Part shown: positions 19,657 to 25,808 of the stretch, piece after piece
Position numbering within the stretch: the first letter of the stretch is position 1
How the letters are laid out: each line of letters begins with the position of its first letter
DNA from: CAYMTT01 sp964393465
GTDB taxonomy: Bacteria > Patescibacteriota > Minisyncoccia > Minisyncoccales > MHMH01
Direction: 5' to 3'
Length of the DNA: 26,178 nt
Assembly: GCA_964393465.1 (NCBI GenBank)
Contig: CAYMTT010000012.1
Location: 1-26,178 of the forward strand
Notes under the pieces: generated by a model
What the model saw: the letters and a program-made list of their open reading frames with translations, nothing else
Told to the model about the DNA's origin: nothing
Database searches by the model: none
Translations under genes and position numbers: made by a program

Positions 19657-20633
19657 AAACCATATTCTCCCGACAATTGCCCGCAAGCGCCATCAATATC
19701 CCTTCCGAAGCGATACCTCTCTGTAACGGAAATTCCTTCGCTTTCCAGGGTTTCCTTGAATTTCCTTATTCTTTCTGTCGAAGAAGGCTTGAATTGACCC
19801 GTCGGATTGCAGGATATAAGGTTCACGAAATACAAGGGCTTTTCCATTATTTTTGCCAGGGATTCGGCCTGCCTTTCTGAATCGTTGACCCCTTTTATCA
19901 TTATGTATTCGAACATCACTCTGCGCCCCGTTTTTCCAATATAAAAGTCCACGGCTTCCAGCACTTTTTCAATGGGATACTTTTCATTTACGGGTACGAG
20001 TTTTGAGCGCAATTCATTCTCGGGAGCGTGGAGGGATATTGCCAGATTTACCTGCAGTTTTTCTTCGGGCAGCTTTCTTATGCCCTCCACAATTCCGATT
20101 GTGGATATTGAAATGCGTCTGGCCCCCAGATTAAACCCTTCCTTGTCGTTCAGAATCCTAATAGCTTCCATGACGTTGTCATAGTTCAAAAAAGGCTCTC
20201 CCATTCCCATAAACACAACGTTGGTAATTTTAACATCGCGGGCGAAAAACAAAACCTGCTGCACTATCTCCCAAGAATCCAAATTCCTCTTAAAGCCCTG
20301 TTTTCCCGTCAGGCAGAAGGCGCAGTTCAAGGGGCACCCCACCTGGGAAGATACACAGACGGTGTTCCTTCCGCCTTTGTGGCGCATCAGTACGGTTTCT
20401 ATCTGAAGGCCGTCTTTCAGGGAAATTAAAGCTTTTTGCGTATTTTTGTCTTTGGAAACTGAAGTTTTTCCTGATATGTTAATGGGGAATTTTTCTTCCA
20501 ACTCCCCTCTCAATTGTAAGGGAAAAACAGTGGCTTCCCGCCAATTCTTTATTAAATCCCGGAAAAGGGCTTTTTTTGCCTGTTGCAGTCTGTATTTGGG
20601 CTCTTTTTTAAGTAAGTCTTTCAACCTTTCCAT
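19653..20633 (-). CDS. rlmN: dual-specificity 23S rRNA/tRNA adenine-C2 methyltransferase
   Basis: Radical SAM enzyme that methylates C2 of A2503 in 23S rRNA, and A37 of some tRNAs, using a methyl-Cys intermediate. 326 aa, slightly shorter than usual, with the short N-terminal HhH-like accessory domain intact (RLKDLLKKEPKYRLQQAKKA, FPLQLR). Radical SAM cluster C100-x3-C104-x2-C107 (GCPLNCAFCLTGKQGF), SAM-binding NVVFMGMGEPFLNYDNVM, RRISISTIGIV, LAISLHAPENELRSKLVPVN, and the methyl-accepting Cys317 in DGACGQL. All catalytic residues are present. The ATG is 6 nt after TGGTAGAAT, predicting leaderless translation. Single gene between two promoters. Confidence 0.97.
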   Translation of the reverse strand: MERLKDLLKKEPKYRLQQAKKALFRDLIKNWREATVFPLQLRGELEEKFPINISGKTSVSKDKNTQKALISLKDGLQIETVLMRHKGGRNTVCVSSQVGCPLNCAFCLTGKQGFKRNLDSWEIVQQVLFFARDVKITNVVFMGMGEPFLNYDNVMEAIRILNDKEGFNLGARRISISTIGIVEGIRKLPEEKLQVNLAISLHAPENELRSKLVPVNEKYPIEKVLEAVDFYIGKTGRRVMFEYIMIKGVNDSERQAESLAKIMEKPLYFVNLISCNPTGQFKPSSTERIRKFKETLESEGISVTERYRFGRDIDGACGQLSGEYGF

Positions 20634-20639
20634 AATGAA

Positions 20640-20648
20640 ATTCTACCA
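20640..20648 (-). promoter_or_regulatory. extended -10 of rlmN
   Basis: TGGTAGAAT on the minus strand, 6 nt before the ATG. The same nine bases stand before the thioredoxin-like gene (24980-24988). Confidence 0.6.
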
Positions 20649-20667
20649 AAATTTAGGAAATGATAAA

Positions 20668-20693
20668 GGCCCGAACAAATTATTATTCGGGCC
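20668..20693 (-). terminator. terminator of the 20695 gene
   Basis: 8-bp stem GGCCCGAA/TTCGGGCC with a 10-nt loop, followed on the minus strand by TTTATCATTT. It begins 1 nt after the stop codon. Confidence 0.75.
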
Positions 20694-20694
20694 A

Positions 20695-21333
20695 TTAGGG
20701 AGCTTGCAATTGGATGGCAGAAGCAATCTCTTTGAAGCTGTACGCATCCTTGCGGTGAATCATATTGGCGACTAACTGTTCTGCAACCTTGGCGTCGAAT
20801 TCCTTCAGACTCAACCTTTTTCCGATGAAATCCTCTGATCTGTTCTCTCTGAAGTAAATGGCGTATTCTTCCTGAAATACCAGTCCGTTATATTCGACGA
20901 TTGACCTTAAAAGGTCATCTTCGATCATTTCGGAGCTTTCAGAAGAAAATTGCTTGACAGAACGATCAGTTTGGACGCGATGCCTCACCTCATGAGCGGC
21001 AATAGGGATAATCAACTCGTTCCAAGTGGGTTTTCGCAGCCTGCGGCGCCTACGATTGCCCGGAATCCATAAACATCCCTTTTCCTTTTCTTTCTTCATA
21101 GAGTCGGCGAGGCCATCCAGACAAATCGTATATCTCACTTCACTATTATCTGGATGATGCGCCACTTGAAATTCACGGAATTTTAGGGAAAAGTTGATGA
21201 CTGCGGGCTTTTCCCGAAAAATCATCCTATCCAGCATTCCCAGCCACACCAAGATATTTAGCGCCATTCTGACATCTTCTTTTTTGGCTCCCTTGCTTTT
21301 GAGATCTTTTCCAATCTCTTTCAAGGTACTCAA
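20695..21333 (-). CDS. putative HExxH protein, 212 aa
   Basis: I do not recognise a named family. A zinc-protease-like motif HEVRHRVQ (H114, E115, H118) sits in ELIIPIAAHEVRHRVQ, a hydrophobic helix as in zincins. Acidic residues follow (SSEMIEDDLLRSIVEY, about 130-145) and could supply a third ligand. Upstream is a strand-rich part (INFSLKFREFQVAHH, VRYTICLDGLADSM) and a very basic loop (NRRRRRLRK). No signal peptide, so it would act in the cytoplasm. The start is TTG at 21333, fixed by AAGGAGG 9 nt upstream. Promoter TTGACA-17-TATAAT is a full consensus, so expression should be strong. Protease activity is an inference from one motif. Confidence 0.75.
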   Translation of the reverse strand: MSTLKEIGKDLKSKGAKKEDVRMALNILVWLGMLDRMIFREKPAVINFSLKFREFQVAHHPDNSEVRYTICLDGLADSMKKEKEKGCLWIPGNRRRRRLRKPTWNELIIPIAAHEVRHRVQTDRSVKQFSSESSEMIEDDLLRSIVEYNGLVFQEEYAIYFRENRSEDFIGKRLSLKEFDAKVAEQLVANMIHRKDAYSFKEIASAIQLQAP

Positions 21334-21353
21334 ATTACACCTCCTTGCGGAAG

Positions 21354-21382
21354 ATTATAACATACGAATTGAGATTTGTCAA
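21354..21382 (-). promoter_or_regulatory. full-consensus promoter of the HExxH gene
   Basis: TTGACA (21377-21382), exactly 17 nt, TATAAT (21354-21359), with TGT upstream of the -10. The best sigma-70 match in the window. Confidence 0.85.
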
Positions 21383-21414
21383 TATAAACTGCCCGAATCC
21401 CTAAATATCGATTA

Positions 21415-21491
21415 GATCCTATTTCCTCTTATCACTCTTGGAGGGCGGGTTGGTTTACGTCGACCAGATCATCGAGAACATCTTTCCGGTT
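21415..21491. other. short gap between the HExxH and MFS genes
   Basis: About 75 nt between the HExxH promoter region and the MFS stop. A GC-richer patch (GTCGACCAGATCATCGAGAA, 21459-21478) contrasts with the AT-rich MFS gene. Short open stretches occur in several frames and none has a start with a ribosome site. No hairpin terminator for the MFS gene is clear. Confidence 0.3.
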
Positions 21492-22685
21492 TTAACGTTG
21501 AAAAAATGGCGTAAATTTTTTAATTAAATAACCAATTATTAATACAAAAGCACCCCCTGAAATAAACAAGAAGTTGTATCCTAAAGAGACAATAGCGATC
21601 CCGGAGATTAAAGAACCTAAAGCGGTGCCCAAGGGCGCAAAAATGGTATCAATGGCTCCAGCTTCTTTTGGATAATCCTTTAATTTTTTATTAAGCAAGC
21701 CGCTCCGGCCAGAATTGGCAACCAAAGCTCCAGCCGACCTGCCGATATTGATTAAAAGAATGCTGAAAAAGTTTAAAACAGGTATAAACAATCCAAACAA
21801 AATAGTAGAAATTCCAGCTATAAATCCTCCTCTAATAATGTTCTGAGAACTTTTTTGTTCGCTGATTTTCTTAATTAAGTACAAAGAAACAGGCATAAAT
21901 AATAGGGAAAATAGCGCGCCAAAAACTAAAATCAGATTTTGTGACCAAGCCAATTCCTGCTTTAAAAATAAAACAAAGAAGGCTCTGTAAAATCCTCCTA
22001 ATAACAAAATAGCTAATGAAACAGTAATTAAACAGAGAACTGTTTTTTGCTTTAATCTTTGAAAGATTTGTTGATGGTTTTCTTTAAAATTTTGAAGATT
22101 AAAACCATGGTCTGATAGAACTTTGGCCGGTTTTCTTAATTTAACAAAACAGAAAATAGAATTTAAGAAATGAACAATCAAACTTAAAATAAAAACTCCG
22201 GCAAAATTAAACTGCCAAATGAAAAAAGCTCCTACCACCGGAGCTATAGCTTCAGCGTAAAAAGGAGCCGTATAAAACCAGCCAAAAGCCCGGTCAGGAT
22301 TTTCTAAACGAGAACCCATTAAAATTCCTCTGGAAGAAGTAAAAAACATAGCAGCAGAAATTCCCAAAAGAACTTGCCAGAAATAAAAAAGAGCAGGATT
22401 TTGTATGGTAATCATTCCCAAAGAATAAACTCCGTATCCTAAAATGCCCAAGGAAGTTAAAATGGCTGGATTGATTTTATGATTCAAAAACCCGACCGGC
22501 AAAGCGAAAAGAGCAATGGGAAGGTAAATTAGAAGGTAAGCATAACCGACTTCTGGAAGTGAAAATCCTCTAGCTACTAAAAATAAAGGAAAGTATAAAG
22601 AAAATACTTTATAACCGAACATTAAAAAGAAATGCGAAATTGTCGTATCTATGGTAACTCTTTCAATCTTAGGCAGAATTGACAT
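21492..22685 (-). CDS. MFS transporter
   Basis: A 397-aa major facilitator with 12 predicted helices in two six-helix halves, split by a polar loop at about 190-220 (RKPAKVLSDHGFNLQNFKEN). Landmarks: the N-terminal ISHFFLMFGYKVFSLYFPLF helix with RGFSLPEVGYAYLLIYLPIA after it, and QVLLGISAAMFFTSSRGILM (helix 4-5 region). Helix 11 is FAPLGTALGSLISGIAIVSL. The usual motif A between helices 2 and 3 (GxLaDrxGrr) is not clear, so it belongs to a divergent MFS branch. Substrate unknown. Codon use is clearly more AT-rich than in rlmN or the hydrogenase genes, hinting at transfer. The leader has no Shine-Dalgarno; a GATAAT lies 5 nt before the ATG. Confidence 0.88.
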   Translation of the reverse strand: MSILPKIERVTIDTTISHFFLMFGYKVFSLYFPLFLVARGFSLPEVGYAYLLIYLPIALFALPVGFLNHKINPAILTSLGILGYGVYSLGMITIQNPALFYFWQVLLGISAAMFFTSSRGILMGSRLENPDRAFGWFYTAPFYAEAIAPVVGAFFIWQFNFAGVFILSLIVHFLNSIFCFVKLRKPAKVLSDHGFNLQNFKENHQQIFQRLKQKTVLCLITVSLAILLLGGFYRAFFVLFLKQELAWSQNLILVFGALFSLLFMPVSLYLIKKISEQKSSQNIIRGGFIAGISTILFGLFIPVLNFFSILLINIGRSAGALVANSGRSGLLNKKLKDYPKEAGAIDTIFAPLGTALGSLISGIAIVSLGYNFLFISGGAFVLIIGYLIKKFTPFFQR

Positions 22686-22708
22686 ATTAAATTATCTTAA
22701 CAAATTAA

Positions 22709-22735
22709 AAGGCGTTCGCCTACGGTGAACGCCTT
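22709..22735 (-). terminator. terminator of the 22845 gene
   Basis: Perfect 9-bp stem AAGGCGTTC/GAACGCCTT with a 9-nt loop, then TTTTAATTTG on the minus strand. It lies 110 nt after the stop codon. Confidence 0.75.
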
Positions 22736-22868
22736 ACTTGTTCTTATTGCTGCCTCCCTTAAAGACTTAGGTTACAACGAAATTGAGAAAGAGCATCGCC
22801 AGCATTTGAAAAATACCCTGTATAGTATTTCTCAATATGCTTTTTTAATTTTCAAGAATAGTTTCTAA
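22725..22868 (+). other. possible 47-codon plus-strand open frame (uncertain)
   Basis: From GTG at 22725 to TAA at 22866-22868. The translation looks protein-like (LKDLGYNEIEKEHRQHLKNT then LYSISQYAFLIFKNSF), but it starts inside a terminator stem, has no Shine-Dalgarno and overlaps the 3' end of the convergent gene. It may be a relic or chance. Confidence 0.2.
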
Positions 22869-23945
22869 GCTTTCGATGTCTATGCCTTCTTCATACCATT
22901 TAGTTCTAAAAAACAGATAAGGAATCATATAGGCAGAATCTGACCGATCTATCAAGAGGCCAAATTCACCATTACTCATAGGAAAATAGTAAGTCGGGAA
23001 TCTCCGTCCTTCGTGATTCCAAAGCTGAGGATTGGGGCCTTCGAATACCATGTATTTCTGCTTGACTACCGGGCGTACGTCATACTTCCTTTTCGCCTCT
23101 CCTAATGTTAGCGGCAACATTCCTCCGGGTTTATCAGATATAGCCACAATCTTGTCATCGCCGATTAGCCGCTTAATAATCTGCCAGAACTGCGGAACGA
23201 GTCTTCTGCATTCTTCCTTGTTTTTCACCACTGCATAAGTCCTGGTACCGTATTTTCCTTTATTGGAATGAAACTCTTTATTTTTATCAGGAGAGCCATC
23301 CCAGCTAAGGTCGTACGTCGAACAATTAATGGCCAAACACTCCCAGGGAATGCAGTAATCGATGTATTCCCCGAATGGCGTCACTACATCCATACCGTGA
23401 ATGCTGCCGGATCCGTCTCGAACTACGATTTCCACTCGTCCCCAGTTGGGAGCTCCATTGCCCTGATAAGTTATATCAGAACGGATAGGTTCCTTGCTGA
23501 TTAAAACAAGATCATCTCCCTGCCATTTTGCAAAATTTTCCGGGGTCGGTTCGACGTCAGTTCTTAAATCCGGCATGTAAAGATAGTTGTGATCTTCGGG
23601 CTCGATGGGCCGGTAGTCGGCGATCATTTCTCTCACAATCTGCGATAGTTTCGCAAGTGGCATTGTCGCAGTCGGTAAGATAATTACGTTTGATTCCTTT
23701 CCAAGACACGCATAGAGAAACTTACCACTTTGAGTCTGGAGAAAGAAATTCCCTTCTCTAATCCGCGGCTGATGGATTTTCTCTTTTTCCTTTGGCTCAT
23801 ATTTTTCCCTATCACGGGCAATAGCTTCTTCCCTTACTATTTTAGTCATCTGGCCAACTGCAGAATGTTGAAGTGGCGAACCGCTTTTAACAATTCTATT
23901 TAAGGTTTCTAAGATCTCCTGATTTTCAGAATAGTCTTTTCCCAT
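22845..23945 (-). CDS. hypothetical protein, 366 aa
   Basis: Unrecognised soluble protein. Residues 1-60 are a charged helical region (ENQEILETLNRIVKSGSPLQ, TKIVREEAIARDREKYEPKE). The rest is a large mixed fold rich in aromatics and Gly/Asn/Asp (NFFLQTQSGKFLYACLGKES, ITYQGNGAPNWGRVEIVVRD, WNHEGRRFPTYYFPMSNGEF), with no membrane segment, signal peptide or catalytic motif that I can name. The start ATG at 23945 is preceded by AAGGAGG at 8 nt. An inverted repeat (23973-23988) and a seven-codon mini-ORF lie in the leader. It belongs to the accessory-looking stretch and shares strong Shine-Dalgarno use with the HExxH gene. Confidence 0.8.
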   Translation of the reverse strand: MGKDYSENQEILETLNRIVKSGSPLQHSAVGQMTKIVREEAIARDREKYEPKEKEKIHQPRIREGNFFLQTQSGKFLYACLGKESNVIILPTATMPLAKLSQIVREMIADYRPIEPEDHNYLYMPDLRTDVEPTPENFAKWQGDDLVLISKEPIRSDITYQGNGAPNWGRVEIVVRDGSGSIHGMDVVTPFGEYIDYCIPWECLAINCSTYDLSWDGSPDKNKEFHSNKGKYGTRTYAVVKNKEECRRLVPQFWQIIKRLIGDDKIVAISDKPGGMLPLTLGEAKRKYDVRPVVKQKYMVFEGPNPQLWNHEGRRFPTYYFPMSNGEFGLLIDRSDSAYMIPYLFFRTKWYEEGIDIESLETILEN

Positions 23946-23972
23946 TGCTATTTCCTCCTTATTCGTTATTCC

Positions 23973-23988
23973 GTGAATCCATATTCAC
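23973..23988. promoter_or_regulatory. inverted repeat upstream of the 22845-23945 gene
   Basis: GTGAAT-CCAT-ATTCAC, 6-bp arms and a 4-nt loop, about 12 nt upstream of the Shine-Dalgarno. Could be an operator or a leader hairpin. Confidence 0.35.
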
Positions 23989-24046
23989 TTTTTAATGATT
24001 TTATATTTTAGCATCTTTTATAAAAAAATCAAGGCCTACCAAAAAA

Positions 24047-24061
24047 TCGCCAAAAAGGCGA
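24047..24061 (-). terminator. terminator after the secreted-protein relic
   Basis: Stem TCGCC/GGCGA with a 5-nt loop, then TTTTTTGGTAG on the minus strand. Nearly the same stem and tail as the terminator at 25732-25746. Confidence 0.7.
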
Positions 24062-24110
24062 CAAGAATTAGCTGCGGGTCGTGGACAATGTTAGAACCTG
24101 TTTTAAAAAT

Positions 24111-24135
24111 CAATAATAAAATTAGATTATTATTG
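24111..24135. repeat. AT-only inverted repeat at the relic's stop codon
   Basis: CAATAATAA/TTATTATTG, a perfect 9-bp inverted repeat with a 7-nt loop overlapping the TAA. No U-tract follows; role unclear. Confidence 0.35.
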
Positions 24136-24600
24136 AATATAAAAGAATATATCGGTAGCTTCTATGGTTTCTTTATCTTTAAGAAATCCTTTTATTCTAA
24201 ATGGCTTTATTAACGGCGATTCCTCCATAATTTTACAGAACTCCGAAAAAGTAAAAATTTCATCGATCTCGGATGATTCTGATGGTATTTGTGGTATTGA
24301 TTTAGAATAAAACGATGTATCGTTATCTATAATTATTTTTATTCTTTTTTCCCCAATAAATGTTTCTCCTTCAAATATTTTTTTAGTTGGATCAAGGGTT
24401 TTAACATTAGGAAAAAAAGAAAATTCCGTAAATTGACCTATGGCACAATCTATAGGGCAGTTATCTTTATTTTCCGGGAGCAAGCATTCTGAATCACCAC
24501 ACTTGGTACAATAATAACTTTCCCTTTTTTCTACATCTTGAAAAATTTTGACCAATCCAAGGCAACATTTTTCATCAGATAATGAATTAAGAACCTCTCC
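24130..24600 (-). pseudogene. 5'-truncated secreted Cys-rich protein gene
   Basis: The reading frame is open from 24600 (just after in-frame TAA codons) to the stop at 24130 but contains no ATG at its start; TTG at 24555 is the only near option and has no ribosome site. The translation begins with a CCxGL motif (DEKCCLGLVKIF) and continues YCTKCGDSECLLPENKDNCP, a cluster of Cys pairs seen after the CCxGL motif in secreted CPR proteins, which normally have a signal peptide and 30-80 residues before it. Those parts are absent, and the thioredoxin-like gene ends only 33 nt upstream. The remainder (about 100 residues) is AT-rich and of unknown fold. A relic or an exported protein made from an odd start; I favour a relic. 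Confidence 0.6.
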
Positions 24601-24633
24601 TTATTATCATACCGCTCCTCATTCATACAAGCT

Positions 24634-24954
24634 TCAGGCCAACGAATTAAGCTTGTCAATTAAGGCTTGTTTGGGACGCAGCCCGACCGCTCTTTCGATC
24701 GGCTCCCCTCCCTTGAAAATAATAAGGGCGGGAGTCGCCGGAATTTTGTATTTATTGGCGGTTTCCGGAGCTTCAAAGATATTCAATTTTCCGACTTTTA
24801 CCTTTCCTTCAACCTCTTTGGCCACCTCTTCGATAATCGGATCCATCTTAAAACAGGCTCCGCAGCCCGGCCTCCAAAAATTAACCAAAACCAATTGGTT
24901 GCTTTCCAAAACTTCGCTTTTGAAATTTTCGTCGTTTAACTCCAGCATGTTCAT
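24634..24954 (-). CDS. thioredoxin-like protein with CGAC active site
   Basis: A 106-aa thioredoxin fold. The active site reads RPGCGACFKM (Cys31, Cys34) instead of WCGPC: the Trp before the first Cys is replaced by Gly, and Pro between the Cys by Ala. The buried Asp of thioredoxin (VDFW) is Asn25 here (VNFW). The cis-Pro region IPATPALIIFKGG (71-83) is kept. Both Cys remain, so it should still be a dithiol-disulfide protein, with altered redox potential. No signal peptide, so cytoplasmic. Start 24954 overlaps a mini-ORF stop (ATGA), with GGAAG at 10 nt; ATG at 24948 is a possible alternative. Confidence 0.9.
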   Translation of the reverse strand: MNMLELNDENFKSEVLESNQLVLVNFWRPGCGACFKMDPIIEEVAKEVEGKVKVGKLNIFEAPETANKYKIPATPALIIFKGGEPIERAVGLRPKQALIDKLNSLA

Positions 24955-24971
24955 ACTGTCAATTCTTCCAT
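24951..24971 (-). other. six-codon mini-ORF (MEELTV) overlapping the thioredoxin-like start
   Basis: ATG at 24971, TGA at 24951-24953 sharing bases with the gene's ATG (24952-24954). The ATG is 8 nt after TAGAAT. It carries GGAAGAA, the ribosome site of the gene. Same 21-nt length and MEEL start as the mini-ORF at 19021-19041. Confidence 0.45.
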
Positions 24972-24979
24972 GCGCCTTT

Positions 24980-24988
24980 ATTCTACCA
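24980..24988 (-). promoter_or_regulatory. extended -10 of the thioredoxin-like gene
   Basis: TGGTAGAAT on the minus strand, fused to the T-tract of the upstream terminator (TTTTTTGGTAGAAT). Confidence 0.6.
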
Positions 24989-24990
24989 AA

Positions 24991-25017
24991 AAACCGCCTT
25001 TTCGAAAAAGGCGGTTT
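24991..25017 (-). terminator. terminator of the 25039 SurA-like gene
   Basis: Perfect 12-bp stem AAACCGCCTTTT/AAAAGGCGGTTT with a 3-nt loop, followed by TTTGG on the minus strand. Confidence 0.85.
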
Positions 25018-25038
25018 CTGGCTTTAAGGCTATCGCCT

Positions 25039-25638
25039 CTACAGAGAGACTGTTATATCCGCTTCCTTCCTTAAGTTCTGGATAATTTCAGAGAGAGGCT
25101 CGTTGAGTTTTTGCTGCTCCAATACCTGGCGAATCCTCTGCTCCACGTCTTTGAGCTCTACGCCCTGATTCTGCGGGACCACTTGTTTTTCGTAAAACTC
25201 TTTAACCTCTTCGTCTGTTACAGCTATATTGTTCTTTTCTTTAATAGAGTTTAAATACTGCTCTACTATAATTTGATTTCGCAAATTTTCTTTCAGCTGC
25301 TCTATTGTCGTGCCCATACTCTCAACGGCTTTTTTTAATTTCTCCTCTCCTCCGACCTGCCCTGCAAGAGCAGAGTAGCGAGAGTCAATTTCTTCTTGCT
25401 TGAACTGGAAATCCTGTTTCTTGGCCTCCTGGGTGATAAGGGTGTCGTTGATCATGTGGTCCAATTCCTTCTGCTCAAAGTTTTTCCTTTCTTCCGTTCC
25501 TTCTTCCGGAATCGGGACCTGTTGCGACTGGGCCACCTTTTGAATCTGAAAATCGAGGTCTTCTCTCATGATTTCTTTTCCGTTGATTTTGGCTACTACC
25601 TGCGAATTTTCCTGAGGATTGTTTTTTTCATTATCCAT
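25039..25638 (-). CDS. SurA N-terminal-like chaperone, no signal peptide or PPIase domain
   Basis: A 199-aa protein with the same SurA_N layout as the anchored paralogue at 13154-13834: VVAKINGKEIMREDLDFQIQ near the start, LDHMINDTLITQEAKKQDFQ, MGTTIEQLKENLRNQIIVEQ, the NIAVTDEEVKEFYEKQ hinge, then the returning helix RIRQVLEQQKLNEPLSEIIQ and a final ADITVSL strand (the paralogue ends ANIEILI). The first 12 residues are polar, so no anchor or signal is visible and it should be cytoplasmic, unless a start further upstream exists (none seen in frame). Trigger-factor-like holdase duty is a reasonable inference. Promoter TTGACA-17-TACCCT, leader about 30 nt. Confidence 0.82.
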   Translation of the reverse strand: MDNEKNNPQENSQVVAKINGKEIMREDLDFQIQKVAQSQQVPIPEEGTEERKNFEQKELDHMINDTLITQEAKKQDFQFKQEEIDSRYSALAGQVGGEEKLKKAVESMGTTIEQLKENLRNQIIVEQYLNSIKEKNNIAVTDEEVKEFYEKQVVPQNQGVELKDVEQRIRQVLEQQKLNEPLSEIIQNLRKEADITVSL

Positions 25639-25675
25639 AAAAATACATTATTTAATATTTATCCAACTGGTTTTC

Positions 25676-25704
25676 AGGGTATCGTCCCACTTATGTATTG
25701 TCAA
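25676..25704 (-). promoter_or_regulatory. promoter of the 25039 SurA-like gene
   Basis: TTGACA (25699-25704), 17-nt spacer, TACCCT (25676-25681). Confidence 0.6.
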
Positions 25705-25731
25705 GTTTCCGTCCCCAATTCTACTAAAAAA

Positions 25732-25746
25732 TCGCCTTTTGGGCGA
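25732..25746 (-). terminator. terminator of rarA
   Basis: Stem TCGCC/GGCGA, 5-nt loop, then TTTTTTAGTAGAAT on the minus strand. It lies about 60 nt after the rarA stop. Confidence 0.75.
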
Positions 25747-25808
25747 CACAATCGTAATTGTGAAAAAATAAACTCGGTTTGGCAGCGGCTTCCAAAGAAT
25801 TTTCTGTA

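Noticed and set aside
23995..24213. Plus-strand open frame over the relic's end
   Set aside because: AT-rich, no ribosome site, crosses a terminator stem and matches nothing.
24951..24960. TTGACA just before the thioredoxin-like start taken as a -35
   Set aside because: It is too close to the ATG to drive this gene and lies within the mini-ORF.
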